A stretch of 64,000 nt of DNA from Pseudomonas sp. RIT-562 (GCF_026241895.1 NZ_JAPJIV010000001.1:372001-436000), one strand, 5' to 3'. Positions 9,889-20,955 are shown, numbered from the stretch's first letter. Notes: generated from the sequence alone by a model not told the origin. Translations and numbers: made by a program.

Positions 9889-9917
9889 AATGTAACACCT
9901 GAGTTTCGGAGCGTCTA
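9889..9917 (-). promoter_or_regulatory. Candidate sigma-70 promoter of rho
   Basis: On the minus strand TAGACG (9917-9912) and TACATT (9894-9889) are separated by 17 bases. Each matches four of six consensus positions, and a TG extension precedes the -10 box. Transcription would start near 9882, just after the trxA terminator. Confidence 0.45.
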
Positions 9918-9930
9918 GCCCTCCATAACG

Positions 9931-9960
9931 AAAAAGCCCCGCAGATAGCGGGGCCTTTTT
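9931..9960 (-). terminator. Intrinsic terminator of trxA
   Basis: GCCCCGC (9936-9942) pairs with GCGGGGC (9948-9954) around a 5-base loop, with flanking A and T runs. It lies about 21 bases past the trxA stop and just upstream of the rho promoter. Confidence 0.88.
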
Positions 9961-9980
9961 CGGACACTTTATTACGACGC

Positions 9981-10310
9981 TTAGATGTTGGCGTCGAGGA
10001 AAGCAGCCAATTGCGACTTCGACAGTGCGCCGACCTTGGTCGCTTCAACGTTGCCGTTCTTGAACAGCATCAGGGTCGGGATACCACGCACGCCATGCTT
10101 GGCCGGGGTTTCCTGGTTTTCATCGATGTTCAGCTTGGCAACAGTCAGCTTGCCTTTGTAGGTTTCTGCAATCTCGTCCAGGACCGGAGCGATCATTTTG
10201 CAAGGGCCGCACCATTCAGCCCAGTAGTCGACCAGCACAGCGCCTTCGGCCTTCAGTACATCGGCCTCGAAGCTAGCGTCGCTAACGTGTTTGATAAGAT
10301 CGCTGCTCAT
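9981..10310 (-). CDS. trxA: Thioredoxin 1
   Basis: The 109-residue protein is a classical cytoplasmic thioredoxin: the redox-active WCGPC is at 33-37 and the conserved cis-Pro region is [12 protein letters not shown]. It reduces disulfides in ribonucleotide reductase, PAPS reductase and other targets. The ATG at 10310 gives the family length and has GGAGACTTCC in front; the longer upstream reading was rejected. It is upstream of rho, an order shared with other gammaproteobacteria. Confidence 0.98.
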   Translation of the reverse strand: MSSDLIKHVSDASFEADVLKAEGAVLVDYWAEWCGPCKMIAPVLDEIAETYKGKLTVAKLNIDENQETPAKHGVRGIPTLMLFKNGNVEATKVGALSKSQLAAFLDANI

Positions 10311-10606
10311 GGAAGTCTCCAGGTTGTAAGCAAAAAAACGTGGCCCATCATAGCCGCCCTTCCCCCGTTCAGGAAGCTGCAGATGATTGAGTCTCGCTAT
10401 GGTGCTGCATGAGTTTGGGTATAGCTCAATTCGAGCATCGGGGGAATGATTGCTCGCTGCGCGCACCATTTAGGTGCGCTGGCGCGCCCAGGCAAAATTC
10501 AGCAAGCACCCGCAAATCCGCGGGCCGCAGCCGATAAAAGCGGGGTTGGCACAGGCCGTGCTCTATCGAATCGCAGAAAAAATTTCAGCCGATTCGGAGT
10601 CTTGCC

Positions 10607-11392
10607 ATGACCAAGCGCTACAGCGCCTTCCTCGCCGCCCTGTTTGCCAGCCTGATGCTGACCCAGGCGCCCGCCCACGCTGACGGCCTGGAGGATGTAG
10701 TCAAGCGCGGCGTCCTCAAGGTGGCCGTGCCCCAGGATTTCCCGCCCTTCGGCTCGGTAGGGCCGGACATGAAACCCCGGGGCCTGGATATCGATACCGC
10801 AAAACTGTTGGCCGACCAGCTCAAGGTCAAGCTTGAGCTGACCCCAGTCAACAGCACCAACCGCATCCCGTTCCTCACCACCGGCAAGGTCGACCTGGTG
10901 ATTTCCAGCCTGGGCAAAAATCCCGAGCGCGAGAAAGTCATCGACTTTTCCAGCGCCTATGCGCCCTTCTACCTGGCAGTGTTCGGCCCGCCGGACGCCG
11001 ACATCAAGGATCTGGACGCCCTCAAGGGCAAGACTGTCAGCGTCACCCGCGGCGCCATCGAAGACATCGAGTTGACCAAGGTGGCTCCCGAGGGCGTGAC
11101 GATCAAGCGCTTCGAGGACAACAATTCGACCATCGCCGCGTACCTCGCCGGCCAGGTCGACCTGATTGCCAGCGGCAACGTGGTGATGGTGGCGATCAGC
11201 GAAAAAAACCCCAAGCGTGTACCTGCATTGAAAGTGAAGCTCAAGGATTCGCCGGTCTACGTCGGAGTGAACAAGAATGAGCCGGCCTTGCTGGGCAAGG
11301 TCAACCAGATCCTGGCGACCGCGAAGACCGACGGCGCGCTGGAGAAAAACGCCCAGACCTGGCTGAAAGAGCCGCTGCCGGCCGATCTCTGA
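10607..11392 (+). CDS. Amino-acid ABC transporter, periplasmic substrate-binding protein
   Basis: The 261-residue family-3 solute-binding protein has a Sec signal peptide (residues 1-25, ending QAPAHA). The binding fold begins GLEDVVKRGVLKVAVPQDFPPFG; GLDIDTAKLLADQL and FLTTGKVDLVIS follow. It would deliver a polar or acidic amino acid to the two permeases encoded immediately downstream. The ligand cannot be fixed from sequence. The four genes at 10607-13453 form one tight operon. I recall no counterpart at this position between trxA and ppx in P. aeruginosa. Confidence 0.9.
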   Translation: MTKRYSAFLAALFASLMLTQAPAHADGLEDVVKRGVLKVAVPQDFPPFGSVGPDMKPRGLDIDTAKLLADQLKVKLELTPVNSTNRIPFLTTGKVDLVISSLGKNPEREKVIDFSSAYAPFYLAVFGPPDADIKDLDALKGKTVSVTRGAIEDIELTKVAPEGVTIKRFEDNNSTIAAYLAGQVDLIASGNVVMVAISEKNPKRVPALKVKLKDSPVYVGVNKNEPALLGKVNQILATAKTDGALEKNAQTWLKEPLPADL

Positions 11393-11413
11393 TCGTCGTT
11401 CGGGAGTTTTGAC

Positions 11414-12082
11414 ATGGCTTATCAGTTTGACTTTCTACCGGTGGTGCACAACACCGATCTGTTGTTGCGCGGGGCACTGTTCACGCTTGAGTTGACGGCC
11501 ATTGGCGCCGTGCTCGGCGTCGGCCTTGGCATTGTCGGGGCGCTGGTGCGGGCGTGGAACATCCGGCCGTTCGCGGCGATTTTCGGGGTCTACGTCGAGT
11601 TGATCCGCAACACGCCATTCCTGGTGCAGCTGTTTTTCATCTTCTTCGGCTTGCCATCCCTGGGCCTGCAGATTTCAGAGTGGCAGGCTGCGGTGCTGGC
11701 CATGGTGATCAACCTCGGCGCGTATTCCACCGAGATCATCCGCGCCGGCATCCAGGCCATTCCACGAGGGCAACTGGAAGCTGCTGCGGCGCTGGCAATG
11801 AGCCGATTCGAAGCGTTCCGCCATGTGATCCTGCTGCCCGCGCTGGGCAAAGTCTGGCCGGCCCTGAGCAGCCAGATCATCATCGTCATGCTCGGCTCGG
11901 CGGTCTGCTCGCAGATCGCCACTGAGGAGCTGAGCTTTGCCGCCAACTTTATTCAGTCGCGCAACTTCCGCGCCTTCGAAACCTATGCCCTGACCACGCT
12001 GATCTACCTGTGCATGGCGCTGATGATCCGCCAATTGCTGAACTGGATCGGCCGGCGCTTTATTTCCAGGAGCAGCCAATGA
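11414..12082 (+). CDS. Amino-acid ABC transporter permease (HisM/GlnP type), first
   Basis: The 222-residue inner-membrane permease has the His/Glu/Gln/Arg-type TM region with GVYVELIRNTPFLVQLFF near residue 60 and the cytoplasmic EAA loop EAAAALAMSRFEAFRHVILP. It begins 21 bases after the binding-protein gene, and its stop overlaps the next ATG as ATGA. It should form a heterodimer with the second permease. Confidence 0.92.
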   Translation: MAYQFDFLPVVHNTDLLLRGALFTLELTAIGAVLGVGLGIVGALVRAWNIRPFAAIFGVYVELIRNTPFLVQLFFIFFGLPSLGLQISEWQAAVLAMVINLGAYSTEIIRAGIQAIPRGQLEAAAALAMSRFEAFRHVILLPALGKVWPALSSQIIIVMLGSAVCSQIATEELSFAANFIQSRNFRAFETYALTTLIYLCMALMIRQLLNWIGRRFISRSSQ

Positions 12083-12729
12083 GCGATTTCACCCTCTGGG
12101 ACATCGTGCGCAACCTGCTCACAGGCCTGCAATGGACGTTGGCGCTGTCACTGGTGGCGTTCATTGGCGGCGGGGTGATTGGCCTGTTGGTCATGGTCAT
12201 GCGCATCTCGAAGAAACCCCTGCCGCGCAATATCGCGCGCACCTACATCGAACTGTTCCAGGGCACGCCGCTTCTGATGCAGCTGTTCCTAGTGTTTTTT
12301 GGCGTGGCGCTGGCCGGGGTGGAAATTTCCGCCTGGATGGCTGCGGCCGTCGCCCTGACGCTGTTTACCAGCGCCTACCTGGCAGAGATCTGGCGCGGCT
12401 GCGTCGATTCGATCCCCAACGGCCAATGGGAAGCCTCGTCGAGCCTGGCGCTCAACCCGCTGGAGCAGCTGCGCTACGTGATCCTGCCGCAGGCGCTACG
12501 CATCGCCGTCGCGCCGACCGTGGGCTTCTCGGTGCAAGTGGTCAAAGGCACCGCAGTGACCTCGATCATCGGCTTTACCGAGCTGACCAAGACCGGCGGC
12601 ATGCTCGCCAATGCGACCTTCGAGCCCTTCATGGTCTACGGCCTGGTCGCCCTCGGTTACTTCCTGCTCTGCTACCCCCTGTCACTCAGCGCGCGCTATC
12701 TGGAAAGGAGACTGCATGCCTCTGCTTAG
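12079..12729 (+). CDS. Amino-acid ABC transporter permease (HisQ/GlnP type), second
   Basis: The 216-residue permease partner has TYIELFQGTPLLMQLFLVF near residue 57 and the EAA motif EASSSLALNPLEQLRYVILP. The ATG at 12079 overlaps the preceding stop by 4 bases. Its 3' end overlaps the ATPase gene by 14 bases, so the operon is translationally coupled throughout. Confidence 0.92.
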   Translation: MSDFTLWDIVRNLLTGLQWTLALSLVAFIGGGVIGLLVMVMRISKKPLPRNIARTYIELFQGTPLLMQLFLVFFGVALAGVEISAWMAAAVALTLFTSAYLAEIWRGCVDSIPNGQWEASSSLALNPLEQLRYVILPQALRIAVAPTVGFSVQVVKGTAVTSIIGFTELTKTGGMLANATFEPFMVYGLVALGYFLLCYPLSLSARYLERRLHASA

Positions 12730-13453
12730 AATTTCCGCCCTGCATAAATACTACGGCGACCACCACGTGCTCAAAGGCATCGACCTGAGCGTCGAGGAAG
12801 GCCAGGTGGTGGCAATCATCGGTCGTAGTGGCTCGGGCAAATCCACCTTGCTGCGCACGCTCAATGGCCTGGAGTCGATCAACGATGGCGTGATTGAAGT
12901 TGACGGCGAATACCTCGACGCGGCCCGCGCTGACCTGCGCACCCTGCGGCAGAAAGTCGGGATGGTGTTTCAACAGTTCAACCTGTTCCCGCACCTGACT
13001 GTGGGCGAGAACGTGATGCTCGCCCCGCAGGTGGTGCAGAAAGTGCCCAAGGCCCGAGCGGCCGAGCTGGCGCGCGAGATGCTGGAGCGAGTCGGGTTGG
13101 GCGAGAAGTTTGATGCCTTCCCCGATAGGCTCTCCGGAGGACAGCAGCAGCGCGTGGCGATCGCCCGGGCCCTGGCGATGTCGCCCAAGGTATTGTTGTG
13201 TGACGAGATCACTTCAGCGCTGGACCCGGAATTGGTCAATGAGGTGCTGAGTGTGGTTCGGCGGCTGGCCAAAGAGGGTATGACGCTGATCATGGTGACC
13301 CACGAAATGCGCTTTGCCCGGGAGGTGGGGGATAAGTTGGTGTTCATGCATAAAGGCAAGGTGCATGAGGTGGGGCATCCAAAGGAATTATTTGCCAACC
13401 CGCAAACGGCGGAGCTGGCGAATTTCATTGGAACGGTGGAGGCGACAGCCTGA
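12716..13453 (+). CDS. Amino-acid ABC transporter ATP-binding protein
   Basis: The 245-residue ATPase energises the importer. Walker A GRSGSGKST is at 36-44, the signature LSGGQQQR at 139-146 and Walker B LLCDEITSALD follows; the last carries Cys and Ile where family members usually have Phe and Pro. The start at 12716 has an AAAGGAG site and gives the standard GlnQ/HisP length. It is the last gene of the operon and is followed by a REPIN. Confidence 0.95.
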   Translation: MPLLRISALHKYYGDHHVLKGIDLSVEEGQVVAIIGRSGSGKSTLLRTLNGLESINDGVIEVDGEYLDAARADLRTLRQKVGMVFQQFNLFPHLTVGENVMLAPQVVQKVPKARAAELAREMLERVGLGEKFDAFPDRLSGGQQQRVAIARALAMSPKVLLCDEITSALDPELVNEVLSVVRRLAKEGMTLIMVTHEMRFAREVGDKLVFMHKGKVHEVGHPKELFANPQTAELANFIGTVEATA

Positions 13454-13462
13454 AGGACCGCT

Positions 13463-13552
13463 ATCGCGAGCAGGCTCACTCCTACATTGGTGTTGTGTTG
13501 GTCTCAAGACTAGGGCAACACCAAACCCTGTAGGAGCGAGCCTGCTCGCGAT
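13463..13552. repeat. REPIN, family A
   Basis: Arms 13463-13485 and 13530-13552 are inverted copies of the family A core, with one substitution (GAGTGAGCC versus GAGCGAGCC). The spacer carries its own TTGGTGTTG/CAACACCAA stem. It lies between the ABC operon and ppx. Confidence 0.9.
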
Positions 13553-13669
13553 TGGCTGCGCAGCAGCCACCGGCTTAGCTGCTCAGGATCAAGGGTTTGA
13601 ACACTGCGCGTTGGCGTCAGCCTTTGATCGTGGCACGATGTCGAGGTTATCGACCGAGACCCCCAGACC

Positions 13670-15172
13670 ATGCCGCAATCCCAAGCCAAGAATCTGTCCC
13701 TGATCGCCGCAATCGACCTGGGCTCCAACAGCTTTCACATGGTCGTGGCCAAGGCCCAGAACGGCGAAATTCGTATTCTCGAACGTCTCGGGGAAAAGGT
13801 TCAGCTCGCCGCAGGCATCGACGAAGAGCGCCAGCTCAACGAAGAATCCATGCAGCGCGGGCTCGACTGCCTGAAACGCTTTGCCCAACTGATCAACGGT
13901 ATGCCTCCGGGCGCCGTGCGGATCGTGGGCACCAACGCCCTGCGCGAAGCGCGCAACCGCAATGAATTCATCCGTCGCGCCGAGGAAATCCTCGGTCATC
14001 CGGTGGAAGTCATCTCCGGCCGGGAGGAAGCGCGCCTGATCTACCTGGGCGTGTCCCACACCCTCGCCGACACCCCGGGCAAGCGCCTGGTGGCCGACAT
14101 TGGCGGCGGCAGCACCGAGTTCATCATCGGTCAGCGCTTTGAACCACTGCTGCGCGAAAGCCTGCAGATGGGCTGCGTCAGCTTCACCCAGCGCTACTTC
14201 AAGGATGGCAAGGTCACGCCGGCCCGTTACGCCCAGGCCTACACGGCGGCGCGGCTGGAGATCATGAGCATTGAACATGCCCTGCACCGTCTGACCTGGG
14301 ATGAAGCGATCGGCTCCTCGGGCACCATTCGCGCCATCGGCCTGGCGTTGAAAGCCGGCGGGCACGGCACTGGCGAAGTCAACGCCGAAGGCCTGGCCTG
14401 GCTCAAGCGCAAGCTGTTCAAGCTGGGCGACGCCGACAAGATCGATTTCGAAGGCATCAAGCCTGACCGCCGCGCCATCTTCCCGGCCGGCCTGGCGATT
14501 CTCGAAGCCATCTTCGACGCCCTCGAGTTGCAGCGCATGGATCACTGTGAAGGCGCCCTGCGTGAAGGCGTGCTGTACGACCTGTTGGGCCGTCATCACC
14601 ACGAAGACGTCCGTGAGCGCACCCTCAGCTCGCTGATGGAGCGTTACCACGTCGACCTGGAACAAGCGGCGCGGGTAGAGCGCAAGGCGCTCCACGCGTT
14701 TGATCAGGTGGCCGAAGACTGGGACCTGGATGACGGCGTGTGGCGTGAATTGCTGGGCTGGGCGGCCAAGGTCCATGAAGTGGGCCTGGACATCGCCCAC
14801 TACCATTACCATAAGCACGGCGCCTACCTGATCGAGCACTCCGACCTCGCCGGCTTCTCCCGCGAAGATCAGCAAATGCTCGCCCTGCTGGTGCGCGGCC
14901 ACAGGCGCAACATTCCCAAGGACAAGTTTGCCGAGTTCGGCAACGATGGCAGCAAGCTGATCCGCCTGTGCGTGCTGCTGCGCTTTGCGATCCTGTTCCA
15001 TCACATCCGCGGCACCCAGGAAATGCCCCAGGTGGTTCTGCGAGCCAACGGCGATAGCCTGGATGTGCTGTTCCCGGCCAACTGGCTGGATGAGAACCAG
15101 CTGACCCAGGCAGATTTCGCGCTTGAGGCGGAGTGGCTGACGCGAGTTGGGTTTACGCTTAACGTCCGCTGA
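13670..15172 (+). CDS. ppx: Exopolyphosphatase
   Basis: The 500-residue enzyme of the Ppx/GppA family removes terminal phosphate from inorganic polyphosphate. The actin-like ATPase fold shows [14 protein letters not shown] at about 13-26 and DIGGGSTEF at about 143-151. A C-terminal HD-like region contains [18 protein letters not shown]. It converges on ppk across a terminator and a REPIN, so synthesis and breakdown genes face each other as in P. aeruginosa. Confidence 0.97.
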   Translation: MPQSQAKNLSLIAAIDLGSNSFHMVVAKAQNGEIRILERLGEKVQLAAGIDEERQLNEESMQRGLDCLKRFAQLINGMPPGAVRIVGTNALREARNRNEFIRRAEEILGHPVEVISGREEARLIYLGVSHTLADTPGKRLVADIGGGSTEFIIGQRFEPLLRESLQMGCVSFTQRYFKDGKVTPARYAQAYTAARLEIMSIEHALHRLTWDEAIGSSGTIRAIGLALKAGGHGTGEVNAEGLAWLKRKLFKLGDADKIDFEGIKPDRRAIFPAGLAILEAIFDALELQRMDHCEGALREGVLYDLLGRHHHEDVRERTLSSLMERYHVDLEQAARVERKALHAFDQVAEDWDLDDGVWRELLGWAAKVHEVGLDIAHYHYHKHGAYLIEHSDLAGFSREDQQMLALLVRGHRRNIPKDKFAEFGNDGSKLIRLCVLLRFAILFHHIRGTQEMPQVVLRANGDSLDVLFPANWLDENQLTQADFALEAEWLTRVGFTLNVR

Positions 15173-15182
15173 AAGTGAAAAA

Positions 15183-15206
15183 GGCCTTCTTCGGAAGGCC
15201 ATTTTT
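15183..15206 (+). terminator. Intrinsic terminator of ppx
   Basis: GGCCTTC (15183-15189) pairs with GAAGGCC (15194-15200) around TTCG, followed by ATTTTTG. It starts 10 bases past the ppx stop. Confidence 0.9.
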
Positions 15207-15241
15207 GTGCCCGCGATTCAGCGGGCAACGCAATTGTCCCT

Positions 15242-15331
15242 TGTGGGAGCGGGCTTGCTCGCGAAAGCGGAGTGTCAGTCAATCTAAAGGTCGGTTGACA
15301 CACTGCATTCGCGAGCAAGCCCGCTCCCACA
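15242..15331. repeat. REPIN, family B
   Basis: Arms 15242-15265 and 15308-15331 are perfect inverted 24-base repeats with core GGGAGCGGGCTTGCTCGCG. The same family recurs at 60746-60835. It separates the convergent ppx and ppk genes. Confidence 0.9.
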
Positions 15332-15343
15332 TAGGGCCGTGCG

Positions 15344-17566
15344 TTAACGCACCGCCAGGATCGGGCTGCCCAGCCGCTCCAGCAACGTTGCCTGAGCACT
15401 GCGCGGGTTCTGGTTGCCGGTTGGTGTGTTGCGGATGTAGCGCCCGTCCGACTGCAGGCTCCAGCTGTGGGTGTTGTCGGTCAGGTACAGCTCCAGCTCT
15501 TTCTTGACCCGCATGATCAGCTTCTTGCCCTCCACCGGGAAGCAGGTCTCGACGCGCTTGTCGAGATTGCGCTCCATCCAGTCGGCGCTGGACAGGAACA
15601 TCTGCTCTTCGCCGCCGTTGAGGAAATAGAAAACCCGGGTGTGCTCCAGGAAACGCCCGATGATCGAGCGCACGTGGATGTTGTGCGAAACCCCGGCGAT
15701 GCCCGGGCGCAGGCAGCACATGCCGCGGACCACCAGGTCGATGCGCACACCGGACTGACTGGCCTTGTACAACGCACGGATGATCTTCGGATCGGTCAGC
15801 GAGTTGAACTTGGCAATGATGTGTGCCGGTTTGCCGTCCAGGGCGAACTGCGTCTCCCGGGCGATCATGTCGAGCATGCCCTTTTTCAGGGTGAACGGTG
15901 CGTGCAGCAGCTTTTTCATGCGCAGGGTCTTGCCCATGCCGATCAACTGGCTGAACAGCTTGCCCACGTCTTCGCACAAGGCATCGTCGGAGGTCAGCAG
16001 GCTGTAGTCGGTGTACAGCCGGGCGTTGGCCGCGTGGTAGTTGCCCGTACCCAAGTGGGCGTAGCGCACGATCTCCCCGGCCTCGCGACGCAGGATCAGC
16101 ATCATCTTGGCGTGGGTCTTGAACCCGACCACGCCGTAAATCACTACCGCACCGGCCGCTTGCAGACGGCTGGCCAGCTGCAGGTTGGACTCTTCATCGA
16201 ACCGCGCTCGCAACTCGATCACCGCGGTGACCTCCTTGCCGTTACGCGCGGCATCCACCAGCGCGTCGACGATTTCCGAGTTGGCCCCGGAGCGATACAG
16301 CGTCTGGCGCACGGCCAATACGTGTGGGTCTTTCGCCGCCTGGCGCAGCAGGTCGACCACCGGCGTGAAGGACTCGAACGGGTGCAGCAACAGGATGTCC
16401 TGCTTGCTGATCACGCTGAAGATGTTCTCGCTGTTCTGCAGCAGTTTCGGGATCTGCGGCGTGAACGGCAGGTATTGCAGCTCGCGCTGGCTGTCGAGGC
16501 CGGTGATGCTGAACAGGCGAGTGAGGTTGACCGGGCCGTTGACCTGATACAACTCGGTCTCATGCAGGTTGAACTGCTTGAGCAGGTAGTCGGAGAGGTG
16601 TTTCGGGCAAGTGTCAGCCACTTCCAGTCGCACCGCGTCGCCATAACGGCGCGAAAAGAGTTCGCCGCGCAGCGCGCGGGCCAGGTCTTCGACGTCTTCG
16701 GTATCGACCGCGAGGTCGGCGTTACGGGTCAGGCGGAACTGGTAGCAGCCCTTGACCTTCATGCCCTGGAACAGGTCGTCGGCGTGCGCGTGGATCATCG
16801 ACGACAGGAATACGTAGTTGTCACCCGAGCCGCCCACCTCTTCCGGCACCTTGATCACTCGCGGCAGCAGGCGCGGGGCCGGAATGATCGCCAGGCCGGA
16901 ATCACGGCCAAACGCATCGATACCTTCCAGCTCGACGATGAAGTTCAGGCTCTTGTTCACCAGCAACGGGAATGGGTGAGTAGGATCCAGGCCGATCGGC
17001 GTGATGATCGGCGCAATCTCGTCGCGGAAGAACCGGCGCACCCACGTCTTGATCTTGGTGGTCCAGTGGCGGCGGCGGATGAAGCGGACCTGATGTTTCT
17101 CCAGCTCCGGCAACAGAATATCGTTGAGGATCGCGTATTGGCGGTCGACGTGGCCGTGCACCAGCTCGCTGATGCGCGCCAGGGCCTGATGCGGTTGCAG
17201 TCCATCGGCGCCCGCCTGTTCACGAGCGAAAGTGATCTGTTTCTTCAGGCCAGCGACTCGAATCTCGAAGAACTCGTCCAGGTTGCTGGAGAAGATCAGC
17301 AGGAACTTCAGCCGCTCCAGCAACGGATAGGACTCATCCAGCGCCTGTTCCAGCACGCGAATGTTGAACTGCAGCTGCGAAAGCTCGCGATGGATGTACA
17401 GGCTGCTGTCATCCAGGCCGGGAATGGCAATCGCCGGCGCCGTTGATACGGCTTCGACCACCACCGCGGGTGGAGATGGCTCCAGCTCCGGCGGTGTTTC
17501 GGCGATTTGCTCTACCACGGGTTGAGCATCTTTTACGGCAACTTCAGTGAGTCCTTCGGTATTCAT
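15344..17566 (-). CDS. ppk: Polyphosphate kinase 1
   Basis: The 740-residue PPK1 makes polyphosphate from ATP at the membrane. The N-terminal domain starts [20 protein letters not shown] and contains [13 protein letters not shown]. The autophosphorylated His is in the conserved AHLGTGNYH block, and phosphate-binding arginines follow in [13 protein letters not shown] and the C-terminal RGMCCLRPG. About 50 extra N-terminal residues rich in Glu, Pro and Val precede the core. It lies 18 bases after hemB, probably in one operon. Confidence 0.97.
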   Translation of the reverse strand: MNTEGLTEVAVKDAQPVVEQIAETPPELEPSPPAVVVEAVSTAPAIAIPGLDDSSLYIHRELSQLQFNIRVLEQALDESYPLLERLKFLLIFSSNLDEFFEIRVAGLKKQITFAREQAGADGLQPHQALARISELVHGHVDRQYAILNDILLPELEKHQVRFIRRRHWTTKIKTWVRRFFRDEIAPIITPIGLDPTHPFPLLVNKSLNFIVELEGIDAFGRDSGLAIIPAPRLLPRVIKVPEEVGGSGDNYVFLSSMIHAHADDLFQGMKVKGCYQFRLTRNADLAVDTEDVEDLARALRGELFSRRYGDAVRLEVADTCPKHLSDYLLKQFNLHETELYQVNGPVNLTRLFSITGLDSQRELQYLPFTPQIPKLLQNSENIFSVISKQDILLLHPFESFTPVVDLLRQAAKDPHVLAVRQTLYRSGANSEIVDALVDAARNGKEVTAVIELRARFDEESNLQLASRLQAAGAVVIYGVVGFKTHAKMMLILRREAGEIVRYAHLGTGNYHAANARLYTDYSLLTSDDALCEDVGKLFSQLIGMGKTLRMKKLLHAPFTLKKGMLDMIARETQFALDGKPAHIIAKFNSLTDPKIIRALYKASQSGVRIDLVVRGMCCLRPGIAGVSHNIHVRSIIGRFLEHTRVFYFLNGGEEQMFLSSADWMERNLDKRVETCFPVEGKKLIMRVKKELELYLTDNTHSWSLQSDGRYIRNTPTGNQNPRSAQATLLERLGSPILAVR

Positions 17567-17584
17567 GGAATGTTCCTGGGAGGG

Positions 17585-18751
<1,167 letters not shown>

Positions 18752-18806
18752 TCATGAATGTGCTCGAAGGGTTAGGCTGCGCGTTCATTTCGCCAGCACC
18801 CAGACA

Positions 18807-19439
18807 ATGCTCCAGCAATTTCTTCAGGAATTCGGGTATTTCGCCCTCTTTCTCGGCACGTTCTTCGAAGGCGAAACCATCCTGGTACTCGCGGGCTTCC
18901 TTGCGTTCCGTGGATACATGGACATCAAGATCGTCACCATAGTCGCGTTCTGTGGCAGTTATGCGGGCGACCAGCTGTGGTATTTCCTCGGCCGCAAGCA
19001 TGGCCGCAAGCTGCTGGCGCGCAAGCCGCGCTGGCAGATGATGGGCGACCGGGCGCTGGAGCACATCCGCAAGCACCCGGACATCTGGGTCCTGAGCTTC
19101 CGCTTCGTTTATGGACTGCGCACGGTGATGCCCGTGGCCATCGGCCTTTCAGGCTATCCACCGGGACGTTATCTGCTGCTGAACGGGATTGGCGCGGCGA
19201 TCTGGGCCTCGGCACTGGCGGCGGCCGCGTATCATTTTGGCGCGGTGCTGGAAGGTATGCTCGGCAGCGTCAAGAAGTACGAGCTGTGGGTGCTTGGCGC
19301 CCTGTTGGTCCTGGGCGTGGGCCTATGGCTGCGCCGGCGCTTCAAGAATGCCCAGCTGGCGAAGAAGGTCTACGCCGACGAACAGGCGCTGAAAGCCGAA
19401 CAGGCCAAGGCTGCAGCCCCCAAGACGCCAATCGAGTAA
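18807..19439 (+). CDS. DedA family membrane protein
   Basis: The 210-residue inner-membrane protein has the DedA/VTT fold. FFEGETILVLAGFLA at about 19-33 and GDQLWYFLGRKHG are the re-entrant and helix motifs, and FRFVYGLRTVMPVAIGLSG is the signature arginine block. A charged Ala/Lys-rich tail (about 180-210) is cytoplasmic. DedA proteins affect membrane potential and include undecaprenyl-phosphate and phospholipid translocases; which role applies is unknown. No good ribosome site is visible before the ATG. Confidence 0.9.
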   Translation: MLQQFLQEFGYFALFLGTFFEGETILVLAGFLAFRGYMDIKIVTIVAFCGSYAGDQLWYFLGRKHGRKLLARKPRWQMMGDRALEHIRKHPDIWVLSFRFVYGLRTVMPVAIGLSGYPPGRYLLLNGIGAAIWASALAAAAYHFGAVLEGMLGSVKKYELWVLGALLVLGVGLWLRRRFKNAQLAKKVYADEQALKAEQAKAAAPKTPIE

Positions 19440-19696
19440 ACGGCCTCTGCACCCGCAGCGGCCCCGATTCGCAGCAAGCCTCCCTTTTCTCCGCGCACTG
19501 TGTGCGTCGTCCCGCCGCGTGATAGACGCTCGCAAATAATGAACACCCTGGCTTCGTTGCGATCCATGTAGAAAGCCTTCTGCTCAGGGAGAGCCCGTTA
19601 AACGGACGGTGTGCCTGGTTGTAACCGCAATTTATGCCTATGGCAACGAGTGGCAAATTAGTGGACATTTAGCGCCATGAATAAGGAGAAAAGCCC

Positions 19697-20365
19697 ATGA
19701 GCAAAAAAATTGCAGTGATCCTTTCCGGCTGTGGCGTCTACGACGGCGCCGAGATCCACGAGAGCGTCATCACCCTGTTGCGGCTGGACCAGCGTGGCGC
19801 CCAGGTGCAGTGTTTCGCGCCTAATATCTCGCAGCTGCACGTGATCAACCACATCACGGGCGAGGAAATGCCCGAGTCGCGTAACGTGCTGGTTGAATCG
19901 GCGCGGATCGCCCGTGGGCATATCAAGGACATCCGCGAGGCCAGCGTCGCGGACTTCGATGCGCTGATCGTGCCAGGCGGATTCGGTGCGGCGAAGAACC
20001 TGTCTAACTTCGCCATCGAAGGAGCCGGTTGCACTGTGCAGCCTGACGTCCTGGCGCTGACTGAAGCCTTTGCCGAAGCTGGAAAGCCGGTCGGGCTGAT
20101 CTGCATCTCCCCCGCCCTGGCGGCGAAGATCTACGGTCCCGGCGTGAACTGCACCATTGGCAACGATGCCGATACTGCCGCTGCCATGAACAAGATGGGG
20201 GCCACCCATACCGAGTGCGCGGTCACCGACATCGTCGAAGACAAGGCGCGCAAACTGGTGAGCACGCCGGCTTACATGCTGGCGCAGTCGATCAGTGAAG
20301 CGGCTTCGGGGATCAATAAACTTGTGGATCGGGTTCTCGAACTGACTCACGAAAACGACGTGTAG
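19697..20365 (+). CDS. elbB: Isoprenoid biosynthesis glyoxalase ElbB
   Basis: The 222-residue protein belongs to the DJ-1/PfpI superfamily, ElbB subgroup. Landmarks are VILSGCGVYDGAEIHES, DFDALIVPGGFGAAKNLSNF and the nucleophile elbow GLICISPALAA (Cys at about 136). E. coli ElbB has weak glyoxalase activity. AAGGAG lies upstream of the ATG. The TAG stop is the TAG of the TGTAGGAG end of a REP element that begins at the last codon. Confidence 0.93.
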   Translation: MSKKIAVILSGCGVYDGAEIHESVITLLRLDQRGAQVQCFAPNISQLHVINHITGEEMPESRNVLVESARIARGHIKDIREASVADFDALIVPGGFGAAKNLSNFAIEGAGCTVQPDVLALTEAFAEAGKPVGLICISPALAAKIYGPGVNCTIGNDADTAAAMNKMGATHTECAVTDIVEDKARKLVSTPAYMLAQSISEAASGINKLVDRVLELTHENDV

Positions 20366-20450
20366 GAGTGAGCCTGCTCGCGATGGCGATGTAACTGCCG
20401 CCAGCGATGTTGGCTGTGCCGGCCTCATCGCGAGCAGGCTCACTCCTACA
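20361..20450. repeat. REPIN, family A, supplying the elbB stop codon
   Basis: Arms 20361-20384 and 20427-20450 are perfect inverted copies of the family A repeat. The left arm starts inside the last elbB codon, and its TAG forms the gene's stop. It lies between convergent elbB and the YaiI gene. Confidence 0.92.
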
Positions 20451-20476
20451 GGGGTTAGCGTCAGGGTTGAGCGAGC

Positions 20477-20932
20477 TCAGGGTTTGCGGGTCAGCCGAGT
20501 CAGGATCCGGTCCAGCGAGTTGGCAAACGCTTGCTTCTCGCGGTCGCCAAATGGTGCTGGCCCACCGCTCATCTGGCCTTGCTCACGCAGATCGGTGAAC
20601 AGGTTGCGCACTGCCAGGCGGTCACCCATATTCTGCGCGTCAAACTCCTTGCCTCGCGGATCGAGCACGGTGACTCCGTTCTTCACTAACCGGTCGGCCA
20701 GCGGGACGTCGCTGCAGATCACCAGTTCCCCCGGGACTGCGTGCTCCACCAGATAGTCATCGGCCGCATCGGGGCCGCTGGGCACCACGATCAACTTCAC
20801 CAGCGCCAGGCCCGGCTTGATTTGCGGCTGGCCGGCAACCAGCACTACTTCAAACTGACGCTTGAGGGCGAACTTCACCACCAGGTCCTTGGCCGCCCGG
20901 GGGCAGGCGTCGGCATCGATCCATACGCGCAT
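20477..20932 (-). CDS. YaiI/YqxD family protein (DUF188)
   Basis: The 151-residue protein has the DUF188 PIN-like fold. The N-terminal MRVWIDADACPRAAKD carries the acidic pair, and VPSGPDAADDYLVEHAVPGELVICSDVPLADRLV is the family core. C-terminal residues FGDREKQAFANSLDRILTR are typical. The ATG at 20932 was chosen because the family motif begins there and the upstream reading crosses REP copies. Function is not established; a nuclease role is suggested by fold only. Confidence 0.9.
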   Translation of the reverse strand: MRVWIDADACPRAAKDLVVKFALKRQFEVVLVAGQPQIKPGLALVKLIVVPSGPDAADDYLVEHAVPGELVICSDVPLADRLVKNGVTVLDPRGKEFDAQNMGDRLAVRNLFTDLREQGQMSGGPAPFGDREKQAFANSLDRILTRLTRKP

Positions 20933-20955
20933 TGTGTTTTCTCCATTTGAAAAGC

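Noticed and set aside
13589..15202. 537-codon open frame on the minus strand opposite ppx
   Set aside because: It mirrors the strong ppx gene in a GC-rich genome, has no ribosome site or family motif, and its composition (His/Gln/Val-rich) is typical of an antisense shadow.
15467..17446. 659-codon open frame on the plus strand opposite ppk
   Set aside because: Ppk on the other strand has full-length family motifs; this frame has none and no plausible start.
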